A DNA stretch of 64,000 nucleotides, taken from Rhodospirillales bacterium. Its GTDB lineage: Bacteria; Pseudomonadota; Alphaproteobacteria; Acetobacterales; Acetobacteraceae. The stretch covers positions 80,826 through 144,825 of the forward strand of contig JANXSM010000035.1 in the NCBI GenBank assembly GCA_025352665.1, read 5' to 3'. The position numbers were made by a program, and so were the translations under genes. This document shows positions 17,509 through 24,547 of this stretch, in pieces. The notes below the pieces were generated by a model. That model was not told where the DNA came from. It did no database searches and worked only from the letters and a program-made list of their open reading frames with translations. Numbering within the stretch: the stretch's first letter is position 1; every line of letters begins with the position of its first letter.

Positions 17509-18078
17509 TCATTCGAACGGATCAATCGACGGGTCGTCGTGGTCCGATATCTCTGGCATCCGCTCGAAGCCTTCTGCGGTGGACCCGAAATGTCGGTTTT
17601 GCTGATGATGGTCGGCCTCTGGATTCCCAGGCGGCAATTTCACCAACACCCACTCACCGTGTCCGACTTGGACTGCCACACCCTTGTCGCGAAGTGTCCG
17701 CAGCGCCATCCGAACCGAAGATGGATTGAGATCAATTCCCTCGGACTGCGCCAACGTTACAATTTTCAGCGGCTTCACCGGGCCAGCGTATTTCCGCAAA
17801 ACTCGCTCGACATGCTCAGCGATTTTGCCAGGACGCGCACGAGACGTTGGGTAATTAAGCGTCCGCACCGCGTTGGCAGGAACCGTGTCGTTTGGCGCAT
17901 CCACTGCCTGAGATGGCTCCGTGATTGACCCAAATCTATCGAATACGTTTTTCATATCCGCTAGAAGCGCGCCGGTCTTCTGGCGCTCAAATCTGCAACC
18001 GGCGTCAAATGCCTCCGCGATCGCGTCAAGAAGAATACCGGAGTACTTTTCCTGCAGAAACTCCAGCGCATCTTCCAT
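17509..18078 (-). CDS. Winged-helix passenger protein (E1)
   Basis: This 189-residue protein has a helical N-terminus (LEFLQEKYSGILLDAIAEAF), a polar linker, and a C-terminal winged-helix region about residues 80-150 (IAEHVERVLRKYAGPVKPL..., then VRMALRTLRDKGVAVQVGHG and EWVLVKL). The tail is acidic and polar. A ribosome site (aggag) lies 8 bp before the ATG. It follows a 68-residue ORF on the same strand with 3 bp between stop and start, so the two are probably co-translated. The exact family is not recognised. Confidence 0.65.
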   Translation of the reverse strand: MEDALEFLQEKYSGILLDAIAEAFDAGCRFERQKTGALLADMKNVFDRFGSITEPSQAVDAPNDTVPANAVRTLNYPTSRARPGKIAEHVERVLRKYAGPVKPLKIVTLAQSEGIDLNPSSVRMALRTLRDKGVAVQVGHGEWVLVKLPPGNPEADHHQQNRHFGSTAEGFERMPEISDHDDPSIDPFE

Positions 18079-18081
18079 CGC

Positions 18082-18288
18082 CTAGACTCCTATCTTGCGA
18101 ATCAGTTTTCGCACAGAGTCGCGCGTCGCGTCAATCGCGAACGCGTTTTCCGGTAAAAAGTTTTCAGGTTTGTCAATCTGTTTGTTCCCACAGTTGCAAA
18201 CGACTACGAAACGGTTTTCGCGGTTGATTTTGACTGTTTCCCGTGGGAAAATGCCTGCGGTGATCGCCGCCAATCTTTCCAGATGCAC
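18082..18288 (-). CDS. Small hypothetical protein upstream of the winged-helix gene
   Basis: This 68-residue protein starts with GTG and reads as a plausible protein with a VVVCNCGN segment (possible metal or redox Cys pair) and a basic C-terminus (VRKLIRKIGV). It ends 3 bp before the start of the winged-helix gene. The ribosome site of that gene (aggag) lies inside its last codons, which argues for coupling. There is no family assignment. Confidence 0.5.
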   Translation of the reverse strand: MHLERLAAITAGIFPRETVKINRENRFVVVCNCGNKQIDKPENFLPENAFAIDATRDSVRKLIRKIGV

Positions 18289-18500
18289 CCCAAGCCCTAA
18301 GGGCGGGGGCGCAGGGGTGCCCCGGCTCCAGGGATATCAGCCCCGGAGCCATGGAAGGAGGTGAACGCGATGAGAGTAACTTGCTCTTGGCCTAAGGCGG
18401 TATCAGTGATCGACTACACCCGCTTTAGGCTTGGACGGTGGGAATACGTGAGTTCCCATTGTCGGTCGTGGCCCCGGCGTTAGCGCGCTGAAGCCATAAC
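18285..18500 (+). other. Structured right-end region of E1 with stem-loops
   Basis: Several stems are visible: GCACCCC/GGGGTGC enclosing GCCC-taa-GGGC, GGCTCC/GGAGCC, an 11-bp stem GCCTAAGGCGG (18390-18400) with CCGCTTTAGGC (18420-18430, one mismatch), and GGGAA/TTCCC. Together with the small ORF this suggests a structured RNA or leader, but no known RNA family is recognised. The remaining bases up to the terminal repeat at 18607 show no further gene. Confidence 0.4.
18370..18483 (+). CDS. Very short ORF (37 aa) with a strong ribosome site
   Basis: An ATG at 18370 is preceded by AAGGAGG with an 8-bp spacing, the best ribosome site in this element. It encodes MRVTCSWPKAV, then a basic and aromatic stretch with RFRLGRWEYV and a WPRR end. 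The reading frame lies over the stem-loops described for 18285-18500. It may be a real small protein or a leader peptide. Confidence 0.4.
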   Translation: MRVTCSWPKAVSVIDYTRFRLGRWEYVSSHCRSWPRR

Positions 18501-18606
18501 CAAGGCGGCGGTCACCACCCTGTCTCTTATAGAATCATGTCTATGCGCTGTAGTCCAGTGGATTGACGCCAGATGAGCTTAACGTCAACGAAAAGCGTTG
18601 GTGTGG

Positions 18607-18622
18607 TTGCTACATAATGCCG
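18607..18622 (-). repeat. E1 right terminal inverted repeat
   Basis: TTGCTACATAATGCCG, the inverted copy of the left end with one mismatch. Confidence 0.9.
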
Positions 18623-18630
18623 GATATCTT
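18623..18630. repeat. 8-bp target duplication, copy 2 (between E1 and E2)
   Basis: gatatctt is the only DNA between the right end of E1 and the left end of E2. Confidence 0.9.
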
Positions 18631-18646
18631 CGGTATTATGTAGCAA
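18631..18646 (+). repeat. E2 left terminal inverted repeat
   Basis: CGGTATTATGTAGCAA, continuing as CCGCCACCA, which matches the inverted right end. Confidence 0.9.
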
Positions 18647-18728
18647 CCGCCACCACGGCGCGGCGCGGAGGTTGACGATTTTCCGGTATGGTTTCAGCTT
18701 CGCACTTGAACCTGTGCAAGCATGAAAA

Positions 18729-19049
18729 ATGTTCCCGGCTCCCACCGAACCAAACCCTGGCCTATTGACACAAGCTCAGCGATTGCTGGTCGACAAGTGG
18801 ATAAAGGACCATTGGAACAACGCATTCCGATGTCCTTTATGCGGTTCAGATGCTTGGACCGTTTCCGAACATATCCTAGAGATGCGGCCCTTTACCGGCG
18901 GAAATCTTACAATTGGAGGAACGGTTTACCCATTTGTGGTAATCACATCAACGCTTTGCGGATATTCGATGCTAATCAATGCGGTTGCATCAGGCATCAT
19001 GCCTGCCGCACAGCCTACAGAAGTTACGCCTGGGGGCGCGAATGTCTGA
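18729..19049 (+). CDS. Zinc-ribbon-like hypothetical protein (E2)
   Basis: This 106-residue protein has an amphipathic N-terminus (LTQAQRLLVDKWIKDHW), a CPLCGS knuckle (35-40) followed by DAWTVSEHIL, a GGNLTIGGTVYPFV segment and a LCGYSMLINAVASGI end. In similar proteins the second motif is CxxCG; here only one Cys remains in STLCGY. The function is unknown. It overlaps the next gene by 8 bp, so the two are probably made together. Confidence 0.7.
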   Translation: MFPAPTEPNPGLLTQAQRLLVDKWIKDHWNNAFRCPLCGSDAWTVSEHILEMRPFTGGNLTIGGTVYPFVVITSTLCGYSMLINAVASGIMPAAQPTEVTPGGANV

Positions 19050-19455
19050 GCCGCTTACTATCGGTGCGGAGCAAGCAAGGCCCCCGGCGTGGGGAGCGTC
19101 CAACGTCGCGATTGTATTTAGCCGTCCGGAAAACGTTGTTTTCCATTGGGTGCAGACTCATGAGTTGGAGAGTCTCATGAAGATAGAAAAGCCGTTTTCC
19201 CTCGCGATTGCTGCGGCTGCGACGGGGTGTGCGTTAGGACTTCTCCCAACATTACAAGCTGGTATCAGTGCGCTACACGACCTCAGTAAAGTCAGTGTGT
19301 CCGATGTCTATTGGGACATGGGTTATGCAGCGATTTTCGCTTTGTCCGTTGGCGTGGCCATTGTGACATGGATCAATGCAACATCGGGCGAGAGTGAGGC
19401 TAAGGCACTCCTAGAAGAGATTAAAAAACGTCCCATGCTGCCGATGGCGCGCTAA
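19042..19455 (+). CDS. Two-TM membrane protein (E2)
   Basis: This 137-residue protein has two hydrophobic segments, FSLAIAAAATGCALGLLPTL (about 53-72) and MGYAAIFALSVGVAIVTWI (about 94-112), with a charged C-terminus (EAKALLEEIKKRP). The ATG lies inside the last codons of the zinc-ribbon gene (8-bp overlap), so the pair is coupled. There is no family assignment. It converges with the DUF6471 gene. Confidence 0.65.
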   Translation: MSEPLTIGAEQARPPAWGASNVAIVFSRPENVVFHWVQTHELESLMKIEKPFSLAIAAAATGCALGLLPTLQAGISALHDLSKVSVSDVYWDMGYAAIFALSVGVAIVTWINATSGESEAKALLEEIKKRPMLPMAR

Positions 19456-19461
19456 AACAAA

Positions 19462-19704
19462 TCAGAGATCCTCCAGCCTAATCCCTTCCATCTCCAAGGC
19501 AGCCAGAGCAGCTAGCAAGAACGTTGCGGCAAACGTCCCGCGCTTAAGCTTCGCCTTGATCGAAGCTTCAGTTTCTCCATTTAGCCCATGACCCTTGAGC
19601 CTTTCTGCAAGCTGGGCATAGGTGACGTTTGCCCGCTTTAGTTCGGCCTTGATGAAGCGCGATGTGCGCTCTGCCAATTCCTGCTCCGTCTCCGCGAGTC
19701 CCAT
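19462..19704 (-). CDS. DUF6471 family protein (E2)
   Basis: This 80-residue protein shows RFIKAELKRANVTYAQLAER and SIKAKLKRGTFAATFLLAAL, the pattern I know for DUF6471, an HTH-like domain of unknown function. It is transcribed divergently from the transposase over a 99-bp gap. That is the same position the XRE regulator has in E1, so a regulatory role toward the transposase is plausible. Confidence 0.75.
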   Translation of the reverse strand: MGLAETEQELAERTSRFIKAELKRANVTYAQLAERLKGHGLNGETEASIKAKLKRGTFAATFLLAALAALEMEGIRLEDL

Positions 19705-19748
19705 GGGCTTGATCCAATTTTAAAGGGTCATATTCGACACTTTAGTTC

Positions 19749-19778
19749 TTGACGTGATCTCTTGCAAGGTTCATATAT
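19749..19778 (+). promoter_or_regulatory. Possible promoter of E2 transposase
   Basis: TTGACG at 19749-19754 and an AT-rich box around 19772-19778 (catatat) with 17-18 bp between them, upstream of the transposase start at 19804. Confidence 0.45.
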
Positions 19779-19803
19779 GGCTCTAAGGAGTCACATACGC
19801 ACC

Positions 19804-20784
19804 ATGTCTCAACACTTCCTCTTGTCAGCAAAGGCCCGCACGCTCTCGCTAGCGTCGTGCCTGCGTATGACGGATCTGGAAGCCGAGACGCTGTTCCGTT
19901 CGATTCGCTGGCCCGCGACGAACGGCAAGCCGATCTGCCCGCACTGTGAATGCCCAACCGTGTATGAGGCTCGTCGCCCGTCCGGCGCTCTGCGCTTCCG
20001 CTGCAAGGCATGCCGCAAGGATTTCAGCATCACCAGCGGCGCGCTGTTCGCGTTTCACAAGATGCCGCTGCAAACCTATCTCGCGGCCATCGTGATCTTC
20101 TGCAACGAGGTGAAGGGCAAATCCGCCCTGGCGCTCTCCCGCGATTTGGACGTGCAATACAAGACTGCCTACGTGCTGGCCCACAAGCTGCGCGAAGCAA
20201 TGGCCGTGGAGAGCAAGGGCCTGCACCTGGGCGGCGAAGGCGAGACGGTAGAGGTCGATGGCGGCTATTTCGGCGGCTACGTGAAGCCGTCCAACCACAA
20301 GGAAAACCGTCGCGATCGTCGCTTGGCCAAAAACCAGAACGGCAAGCGCCAGGTTGTGGTTGTGATGCGCGAGCGGGGCGGCAGCACCTTACCTGCGGTG
20401 TTCTCCAGCGAAGGCGCCTCGGTTGGCTTCATCACGGCGCGGGTGGCCAAGGAAACGCGCCTGATCGCCGACGAGGCTGGTTCATGGAACGCGCTGCATG
20501 CCCGGTTCGCCATGGACCGGATCGACCACAGCACGCTCTATAGCGACCGGGCAGGCATCTACACGAACGGGGCCGAAGGGTTCTTCTCCCGCATGCGCCG
20601 CGCCGAAATTGGTCATCACCACCACATCGCAGGTGCGTATCTGGTCCGCTACGCACAAGAGGCGGCGTTTCGCGAGGACCATCGCCGCGAGAGCAACGGC
20701 ATTCAGGTTCAGCGGGTTATGGGGCTGGCGCTGGCTTCGCGGCCTAGCGTGGATTTTTGCGGTTATTGGCAGCGGGCAAATTAA
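19804..20784 (+). CDS. IS1595-family (ISXO2-like) transposase of E2
   Basis: This 326-residue transposase has an N-terminal zinc ribbon (ICPHCECPTVY and FRCKACRKDF), then VEVDGGYFGGY (first Asp), LIADEAGSWNALH (second Asp) and TNGAEGFFSRMRRAEIGHHHH (third acidic residue and basic helix). It shares a near-identical N-terminus (QHFLLSAKARTLSL) with the E1 enzyme but differs substantially elsewhere. The ATG at 19804 was chosen by that alignment; in-frame upstream starts exist at 19762 and 19777. The gene has no frameshift. Confidence 0.95.
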   Translation: MSQHFLLSAKARTLSLASCLRMTDLEAETLFRSIRWPATNGKPICPHCECPTVYEARRPSGALRFRCKACRKDFSITSGALFAFHKMPLQTYLAAIVIFCNEVKGKSALALSRDLDVQYKTAYVLAHKLREAMAVESKGLHLGGEGETVEVDGGYFGGYVKPSNHKENRRDRRLAKNQNGKRQVVVVMRERGGSTLPAVFSSEGASVGFITARVAKETRLIADEAGSWNALHARFAMDRIDHSTLYSDRAGIYTNGAEGFFSRMRRAEIGHHHHIAGAYLVRYAQEAAFREDHRRESNGIQVQRVMGLALASRPSVDFCGYWQRAN

Positions 20785-20816
20785 ACAAAAACGGGCCATG
20801 CAAAAGCATGACCCGT
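20781..20816 (-). terminator. Rho-independent terminator for the minus-strand tRNA transcript of E2
   Basis: An 11-bp stem (ACGGGCCATGC / GCATGACCCGT, one mismatch, aaaa loop) lies at 20791-20816. Read on the minus strand it is followed by TTTTTGTTT. It is about 220 bp downstream of the tRNA-like gene and just past the transposase stop. Confidence 0.65.
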
Positions 20817-21039
20817 CATGAGGCTTTCGCCCTCGCCACCGGCCATTTCTGGCCGAACCTGCTGCCATCGCACGATTCGGAAATCGAGTGACCTCGATGA
20901 CAACAGGGTAAATTTGGTAGCAGTTTTAGAAATACACAATACGCATTTCTCAACGCAGATGAGCGTGCGTGAACGGGAGCCCTCTTGCGAGTGACCGGCT
21001 CCCATTCACTTCACAATCCGCTCGCGCCACAGCGGAAGG

Positions 21040-21126
21040 TGGCGAGGGCGACGGGAATCGAACCCGCTCGGCCGGTCAAAGCCCACGGATTAACAGTCCG
21101 CTCCATCACCATTCTGTCTCGCCCCC
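21040..21126 (-). tRNA. tRNA-Asn(GUU)-like gene with long variable arm, carried by E2
   Basis: On the minus strand an 87-nt cloverleaf can be drawn. The acceptor GGGGGCG pairs with CGCCCTC (one G-U), followed by discriminator G and an encoded CCA. The anticodon stem is GCGGA/TCCGT with loop CTGTTAA, so the anticodon is GTT (Asn). The T stem is GCGGG/CCCGT with loop TTCGATT. The variable region is about 15 nt (GGGCTTTGACCGGCC), unusually long for Asn, and the D arm pairs poorly. It lies 44 bp after the winged-helix gene and upstream of a terminator. Confidence 0.75.
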
Positions 21127-21170
21127 ACATCGAATATGTTAGCTACATCAATCCTTTTAACAACCCGATT

Positions 21171-21608
21171 CTAGTTAAAAGACGCACTCGCCAAAGCCCG
21201 CTTGGCCGTCCGCCCGTTCCCCACGTTCACCGACACGCCGCGCTTCTGCCAAGCCGAGAACACGTTCTGCAACCGCGTCCGCGTCACCTTCAACGTGCGC
21301 GAATCCGGCAGCGTGATGCCCTTCCGCGCCAACGCCCGCACAGCTACCTCCCGCGTCGCCAGCGGCTCTCCGGCGCGGCGTAGGATGTCCATGGCCAACC
21401 GTGGAAGCTCGCCGCGTGCGAAGTGAGGGTTGGGCGCATAGCGCCTGGGTGGCAGCGTCAACTCCGGGGCGATTTCGTGTATCTGCGCCTCTAGCTCGGC
21501 GAGCTTGGCGTAGTAGCCCGCTAACTGCGGCTCTAGCAGTTGAATGCGCATCGTCACGCGAGCGCGTGCGCGGCGTAGCTTGGTCAGGTCAGAATCACCC
21601 ATATTCAC
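21171..21608 (-). CDS. Coiled-coil/winged-helix passenger protein (E2)
   Basis: This 145-residue protein has a helical N-terminus (LTKLRRARARVTMRIQLLEP, then LAGYYAKLAELEAQIHEIAP) and a winged-helix-like C-terminus (MDILRRAGEPLATREVAVRA). It has the same layout and several matching segments as the E1 protein at 14005-14436, including the RY-rich linker before the winged helix. The start may be GTG at 21608 or ATG at 21602. It precedes the tRNA-like gene on the same strand, so both may be on one transcript. Confidence 0.75.
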   Translation of the reverse strand: MNMGDSDLTKLRRARARVTMRIQLLEPQLAGYYAKLAELEAQIHEIAPELTLPPRRYAPNPHFARGELPRLAMDILRRAGEPLATREVAVRALARKGITLPDSRTLKVTRTRLQNVFSAWQKRGVSVNVGNGRTAKRALASASFN

Positions 21609-21714
21609 GGATACTCACGATAGATCACGGAACGTATGAATCCGCCTGAATCGGGCGGTTTCACCGTGATTATGGCCATAAATTGGGGGTTTTGCTTGTA
21701 CGGGCTGGTGGCGG

Positions 21715-21730
21715 TTGCTACATAATACCG
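21715..21730 (-). repeat. E2 right terminal inverted repeat
   Basis: TTGCTACATAATACCG, the exact inverse of the left end. Confidence 0.9.
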
Positions 21731-21738
21731 GATATCTT
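21731..21738. repeat. 8-bp target duplication, copy 3 (right of E2)
   Basis: gatatctt directly outside the E2 right end, followed by the rest of the interrupted gene. Confidence 0.9.
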
Positions 21739-22126
21739 CGCCATCGAGGCCTGTGGATCGTTGACCAACCTGCTCGACAAACGGTCGCGTTTTGCGCCCA
21801 GCACACATTCGCTGTTGGCGGTGTGCCCGATGCAATGGTTGTTGCGCCCGGCAACCCAGAACGACCCGACGCCGCGCTGGCAGGTGACCCGGGTGTTGAA
21901 AACCGAGCCGGTGCGGCCGTTGGTGCTGCCGGTGAGGGACATCAAGGTGATGTATGCGTTGAAGATGCGGCACTATCGCGGCTTCACCGAGACGCAGATC
22001 CCGCATCCGCATGAGTATTTCGTGCCGATGGACGCAATCACCGCAAAGGACGGCCATGAAAGCCCGGCGATCCGCGCCTTGGTCTCACGTGCGTCCGTGA
22101 CTGCCAACTTCCTTGCCACCACCTGA
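21731..22126 (+). pseudogene. 3' part of the unknown gene split by E1 and E2
   Basis: From the third gatatctt, the frame reads DIFAIEACGSLTNLLDKRSR and continues for 131 codons to a stop at 22124-22126. The frame is the direct continuation of the fragment at 13663. The protein part (CPMQWLLRPATQND, VRDIKVMYALKMRHYRG, then HPHEYFVPMD) is not recognised. The opposite strand also has an open frame here, but that one runs through the transposon end and is not convincing. Confidence 0.8.
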
Positions 22127-22168
22127 GCGAGAGCGACGCGGGGATGTCTCCCTCGCGTTGCTTTCGCT

Positions 22169-22273
22169 TAGAGCGTGATGACCGAAGGTGGAATCACCGA
22201 AAGGTCTGAACCACGCTATAAAACAAATAGCTAGAGCGGGATAACGTCGCCTATCAGACGTCATCCCGCTCTA
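22169..22273 (-). repeat. 105-bp palindromic MITE-like repeat, copy in minus orientation
   Basis: Two adjoining palindromic modules. The first (22169 on, tagagcgtgatgaccgaag...) and the second (22232-22273, tagagcgggataacgtcgcc...) form the inverse of the copy at 49366-49470. Element ends are TAGAGCGKGATGAC-like inverted repeats. It lies between the interrupted gene and the enoyl-CoA hydratase stop. Confidence 0.85.
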
Positions 22274-22288
22274 GCGCGATGCGGCGGT

Positions 22289-23080
22289 TCAGCGCCCGGT
22301 GAAGTGCGGACTCCGCTTTTCCATGAAGGCCTTGCGGCCTTCCTTATAGTCTGCGCTGTCGAAACAGGCAGCGACCTCGGCATTGACCCGAGCCGGATCC
22401 GGCTCGGCCTTCAGCACCTCGGCCACCACCTGCTTGGCGGTCCTGATCGACAACGGCGCATTGTCGGCGATGGTGCGGGCGATGCCCACCACAACGTCCG
22501 ATAGTTCCTCGTCCGTGGTGACCTGGTTGACCAAGCCGATGCGCTCAGCCTCCCGCGCGTCGATGCGCGTACCGGTGTAGAGCATCATCTTGGCGTGGGC
22601 CGGGCCGACCAGATCGACCAGTTTGCGGGTCATGTCGAAACCATAGGCGATACCGAGCTTGGCTGCGGGAATGCCGAACTCGCTGTCCACGGCAGCGATC
22701 CGGATATCGGCCTGCATGGCGATCCCGAGGCCACCACCGAGGCAGAAGCCGCGAATGCGGGCGATCACCGGCTTGGGGAAAGTGGCGAGCTTGGCGCGTC
22801 CGGCGCTGGTCAGCCGGTCGTATTCAATCTGGGCGTTGGCGTCCGCCCGCTGCTGGTCGAACTGGCTGATATCGGCACCGCTGACAAAGGCCTTGTGGCC
22901 CGCCCCGGTCAGCACGACGACCCGCACACTGTCATCCTGCTCGAAGGTGTCGAGGATCTGGGTCAGCCCGTCCCACATCGCAACCGACATGGCGTTGCGC
23001 TTTTCCGGCTGGTTGAAGGTGATCAGGCCCACCCCCTGCTCGACTTCGGCGAGCATCTTGCCGTCTGCGTATTTCGTCAT
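22289..23080 (-). CDS. Enoyl-CoA hydratase/isomerase family protein
   Basis: This 263-residue crotonase-fold enzyme shows the two oxyanion-hole regions: AFVSGADISQFD (65-76) and IRGFCLGGGLGIAMQADIRI (about 108-127), then FGIPAAKLGIAYGFD. Family members hydrate, isomerise or cleave acyl-CoA thioesters; the substrate here is unknown. It is translationally coupled (ATGA) to a class III CoA-transferase, which points to use of a carboxylic acid first activated by CoA transfer. The C-terminal FMEKRSPHFTGR is typical of the family. Confidence 0.9.
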   Translation of the reverse strand: MTKYADGKMLAEVEQGVGLITFNQPEKRNAMSVAMWDGLTQILDTFEQDDSVRVVVLTGAGHKAFVSGADISQFDQQRADANAQIEYDRLTSAGRAKLATFPKPVIARIRGFCLGGGLGIAMQADIRIAAVDSEFGIPAAKLGIAYGFDMTRKLVDLVGPAHAKMMLYTGTRIDAREAERIGLVNQVTTDEELSDVVVGIARTIADNAPLSIRTAKQVVAEVLKAEPDPARVNAEVAACFDSADYKEGRKAFMEKRSPHFTGR

Positions 23081-24252
23081 GTGATAATTCCTCGGCCGCG
23101 AAGTTCGGCAATCTGTTCGGGGGTGTAGCCCAGCGAGGCCATGACGGCATCCGTGTCCTGACCGGCCGCAGGTGTCGGGGTGCGGATGGTCTTGGGCACA
23201 CCGGATAAATTAAGCGCGGAGGCGATCATTCCGAGTTCGCCGAGCTTGGGGTGCACCACGGTCGTGGCGATGCCGAGATGCTTGACCTGCGGATCGGCGA
23301 ACACACGGTCGATGCTGTAGATCGGCCCGCAGGGAATGCCGGCTTCCTCGAACAACTCGATCCAATGCGCGGACGGCTTGTGGCGGGTGACCTCGGCGAT
23401 GGCGGCGTTGATGGCGACGCGGTCGTCGCTGCGCCCCTTCATGGTCGCCCATTCCGGTTTGGTCGCCCATTCCGGATGGCCGATGGTTTCGGCAAACCGT
23501 GTGAACAGCCGAGCCGAGGAGGCGGCGATGTTGATGTGGCCGTCGCTTGAGGGAAACACACCGGTGGGAATCCCGGTGGGATGGTCGTTGCCGGCCTGCT
23601 GGGCCACTTCGCCCTTTTGCAGCCAACGCGATGCCTGGAAATCGAGCATAAAAATCTGGCATTCGAGCAGGGACGTGTGGACCCAACGGCCGACGCCCGT
23701 GGTCACGCGCTCGAACAGCGCCACCATGATGCCGAAGGCGAGCAGGTTTCCGGCGGTCAGGTCCGCAATCGGAATGCCCACGCGCATCGGCCCGCGGCCT
23801 GGCTCGCCGGTGATCGACATCAGACCGCCCATGCCCTGTGCGATCTGGTCGACGCCGGCGCGCTTGCCGTAGGGGCCATCCTGCCCGAAGCCGCTGATGC
23901 TGCCATAGACGATGCGCGGGTTGACCGCCTTCACGTCGTCGTAGGCGATGTGCAGGCGGTGCTTCACGCTGGCCCGCATGTTCTCGACGATGACATCGGC
24001 GGTGGCCGCCAGCTTCATGAAGGCTGCGTGACCCTCGGGAGATTTCAGGTCGAGGTTGACGGTTTTCTTGTTGCGATGAAGGTTCTGGAAGTCGAACCCG
24101 TCACGGGCACCGCCGATATCCTCGCCGGCCGAGGCGGGCGGCTCGATACGGATGACGTTGGCCCCCCAATCGGCGAGGTGGCGCACGCAGGTAGGGCCGG
24201 CGCGGGCCAGGGTGAGGTCCAGCACCGTGAGCGATGACAGGGGAAGCGTCAT
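23077..24252 (-). CDS. CaiB/BaiF family (class III) CoA-transferase
   Basis: This 391-residue enzyme moves CoA between a CoA thioester and a free acid. Diagnostic parts are VLDLTLARAGPTCVRHLADW at the N-terminus, NKKTVNLDLKSPEG, and IPIADLTAGNLLAFG with the catalytic Asp of the family. The ATG at 24252 (MTLPLSSLTVLDL) matches the usual start; the frame is open to further ATGs at 24282 and 24288. A short internal repeat PEWATKPEWATMKG is present. It is the first gene of the pair with the enoyl-CoA hydratase. Confidence 0.9.
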   Translation of the reverse strand: MTLPLSSLTVLDLTLARAGPTCVRHLADWGANVIRIEPPASAGEDIGGARDGFDFQNLHRNKKTVNLDLKSPEGHAAFMKLAATADVIVENMRASVKHRLHIAYDDVKAVNPRIVYGSISGFGQDGPYGKRAGVDQIAQGMGGLMSITGEPGRGPMRVGIPIADLTAGNLLAFGIMVALFERVTTGVGRWVHTSLLECQIFMLDFQASRWLQKGEVAQQAGNDHPTGIPTGVFPSSDGHINIAASSARLFTRFAETIGHPEWATKPEWATMKGRSDDRVAINAAIAEVTRHKPSAHWIELFEEAGIPCGPIYSIDRVFADPQVKHLGIATTVVHPKLGELGMIASALNLSGVPKTIRTPTPAAGQDTDAVMASLGYTPEQIAELRGRGIIT

Positions 24253-24547
24253 GCGGATCGTTTCTTCCGGAGTTTCGGTCGGCATGTTCATCCGGATCGC
24301 GGCCGGGCTCAATCCCCTGTCGCGTGGTCATGTCTGCATCTGTGCCGCGGGTGCGATCGCGGGGTCGCACGGCGGAGGCCTCCGGGGCGATGCAACCGAG
24401 CCCATCCCTTAGGATGGCGCTTCGGCCAATGCGGCGTGGCGGGCTGATGCGCCGAACACAGCGGGATATCGCAGTCGCGGATCTGGTCGCAGACGTCATG
24501 GTAGCTCTGAGGCGCCAGTTCGGACAGGATATCGAACGGGTATCGTC

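Larger units (their letters stand above)
13920..18622. mobile_element. E1: 4.7-kb passenger-carrying IS1595-family transposon
   Basis: E1 is bounded by 16-bp inverted repeats, CGGTATTATGTAGCAA at 13920-13935 and TTGCTACATAATGCCG at 18607-18622 (one mismatch). Subterminal similarity continues inward (CACACC, TCGTTGACG). It is flanked by identical 8-bp repeats gatatctt, the duplication length known for the IS1595 family. It encodes one IS1595-type transposase (15834-16790, minus) and passengers: winged-helix proteins, a serine-dehydrogenase-type protease, an XRE regulator and small ORFs. Several passengers are more AT-rich than the chromosome. It lies in tandem with E2. Confidence 0.9.
18631..21730. 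mobile_element. E2: 3.1-kb passenger-carrying IS1595-family transposon
   Basis: E2 is bounded by perfect inverted repeats: CGGTATTATGTAGCAA at 18631-18646 and its complement at 21715-21730, with the identity extending inward to about 25 bp (CCGCCACCA). It is flanked by gatatctt on both sides. It encodes an intact IS1595-type transposase (19804-20784, plus), a zinc-ribbon protein, a membrane protein, a DUF6471 protein, a winged-helix protein and a tRNA-like gene. Its ends differ from E1 beyond the first 16 bp, so the two are related but separate elements. Confidence 0.9.

Noticed and set aside
18604..18652. Apparent large intergenic hairpin (ttgctacataat...attatgtagcaa)
   Set aside because: Explained as the abutting inverted ends of E1 and E2 around an 8-bp target sequence, not a terminator or attachment site.
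21605..22057. Minus-strand open frame of 150 codons over the E2 right end and split gene
   Set aside because: It crosses the transposon boundary and mirrors the better-supported plus-strand gene fragment.
13663..22126. Prophage or integrative element with integrase at a chromosomal tRNA
   Set aside because: No integrase or phage structural gene is present. The tRNA-like gene lies inside E2, not at an island border, and the ends are those of DDE transposons.
23440..23475. Short direct repeat (ggtcgcccattccgg twice) inside the CoA-transferase gene
   Set aside because: It encodes a small PEWAT duplication within a normal reading frame; no sign of a mobile or regulatory element.
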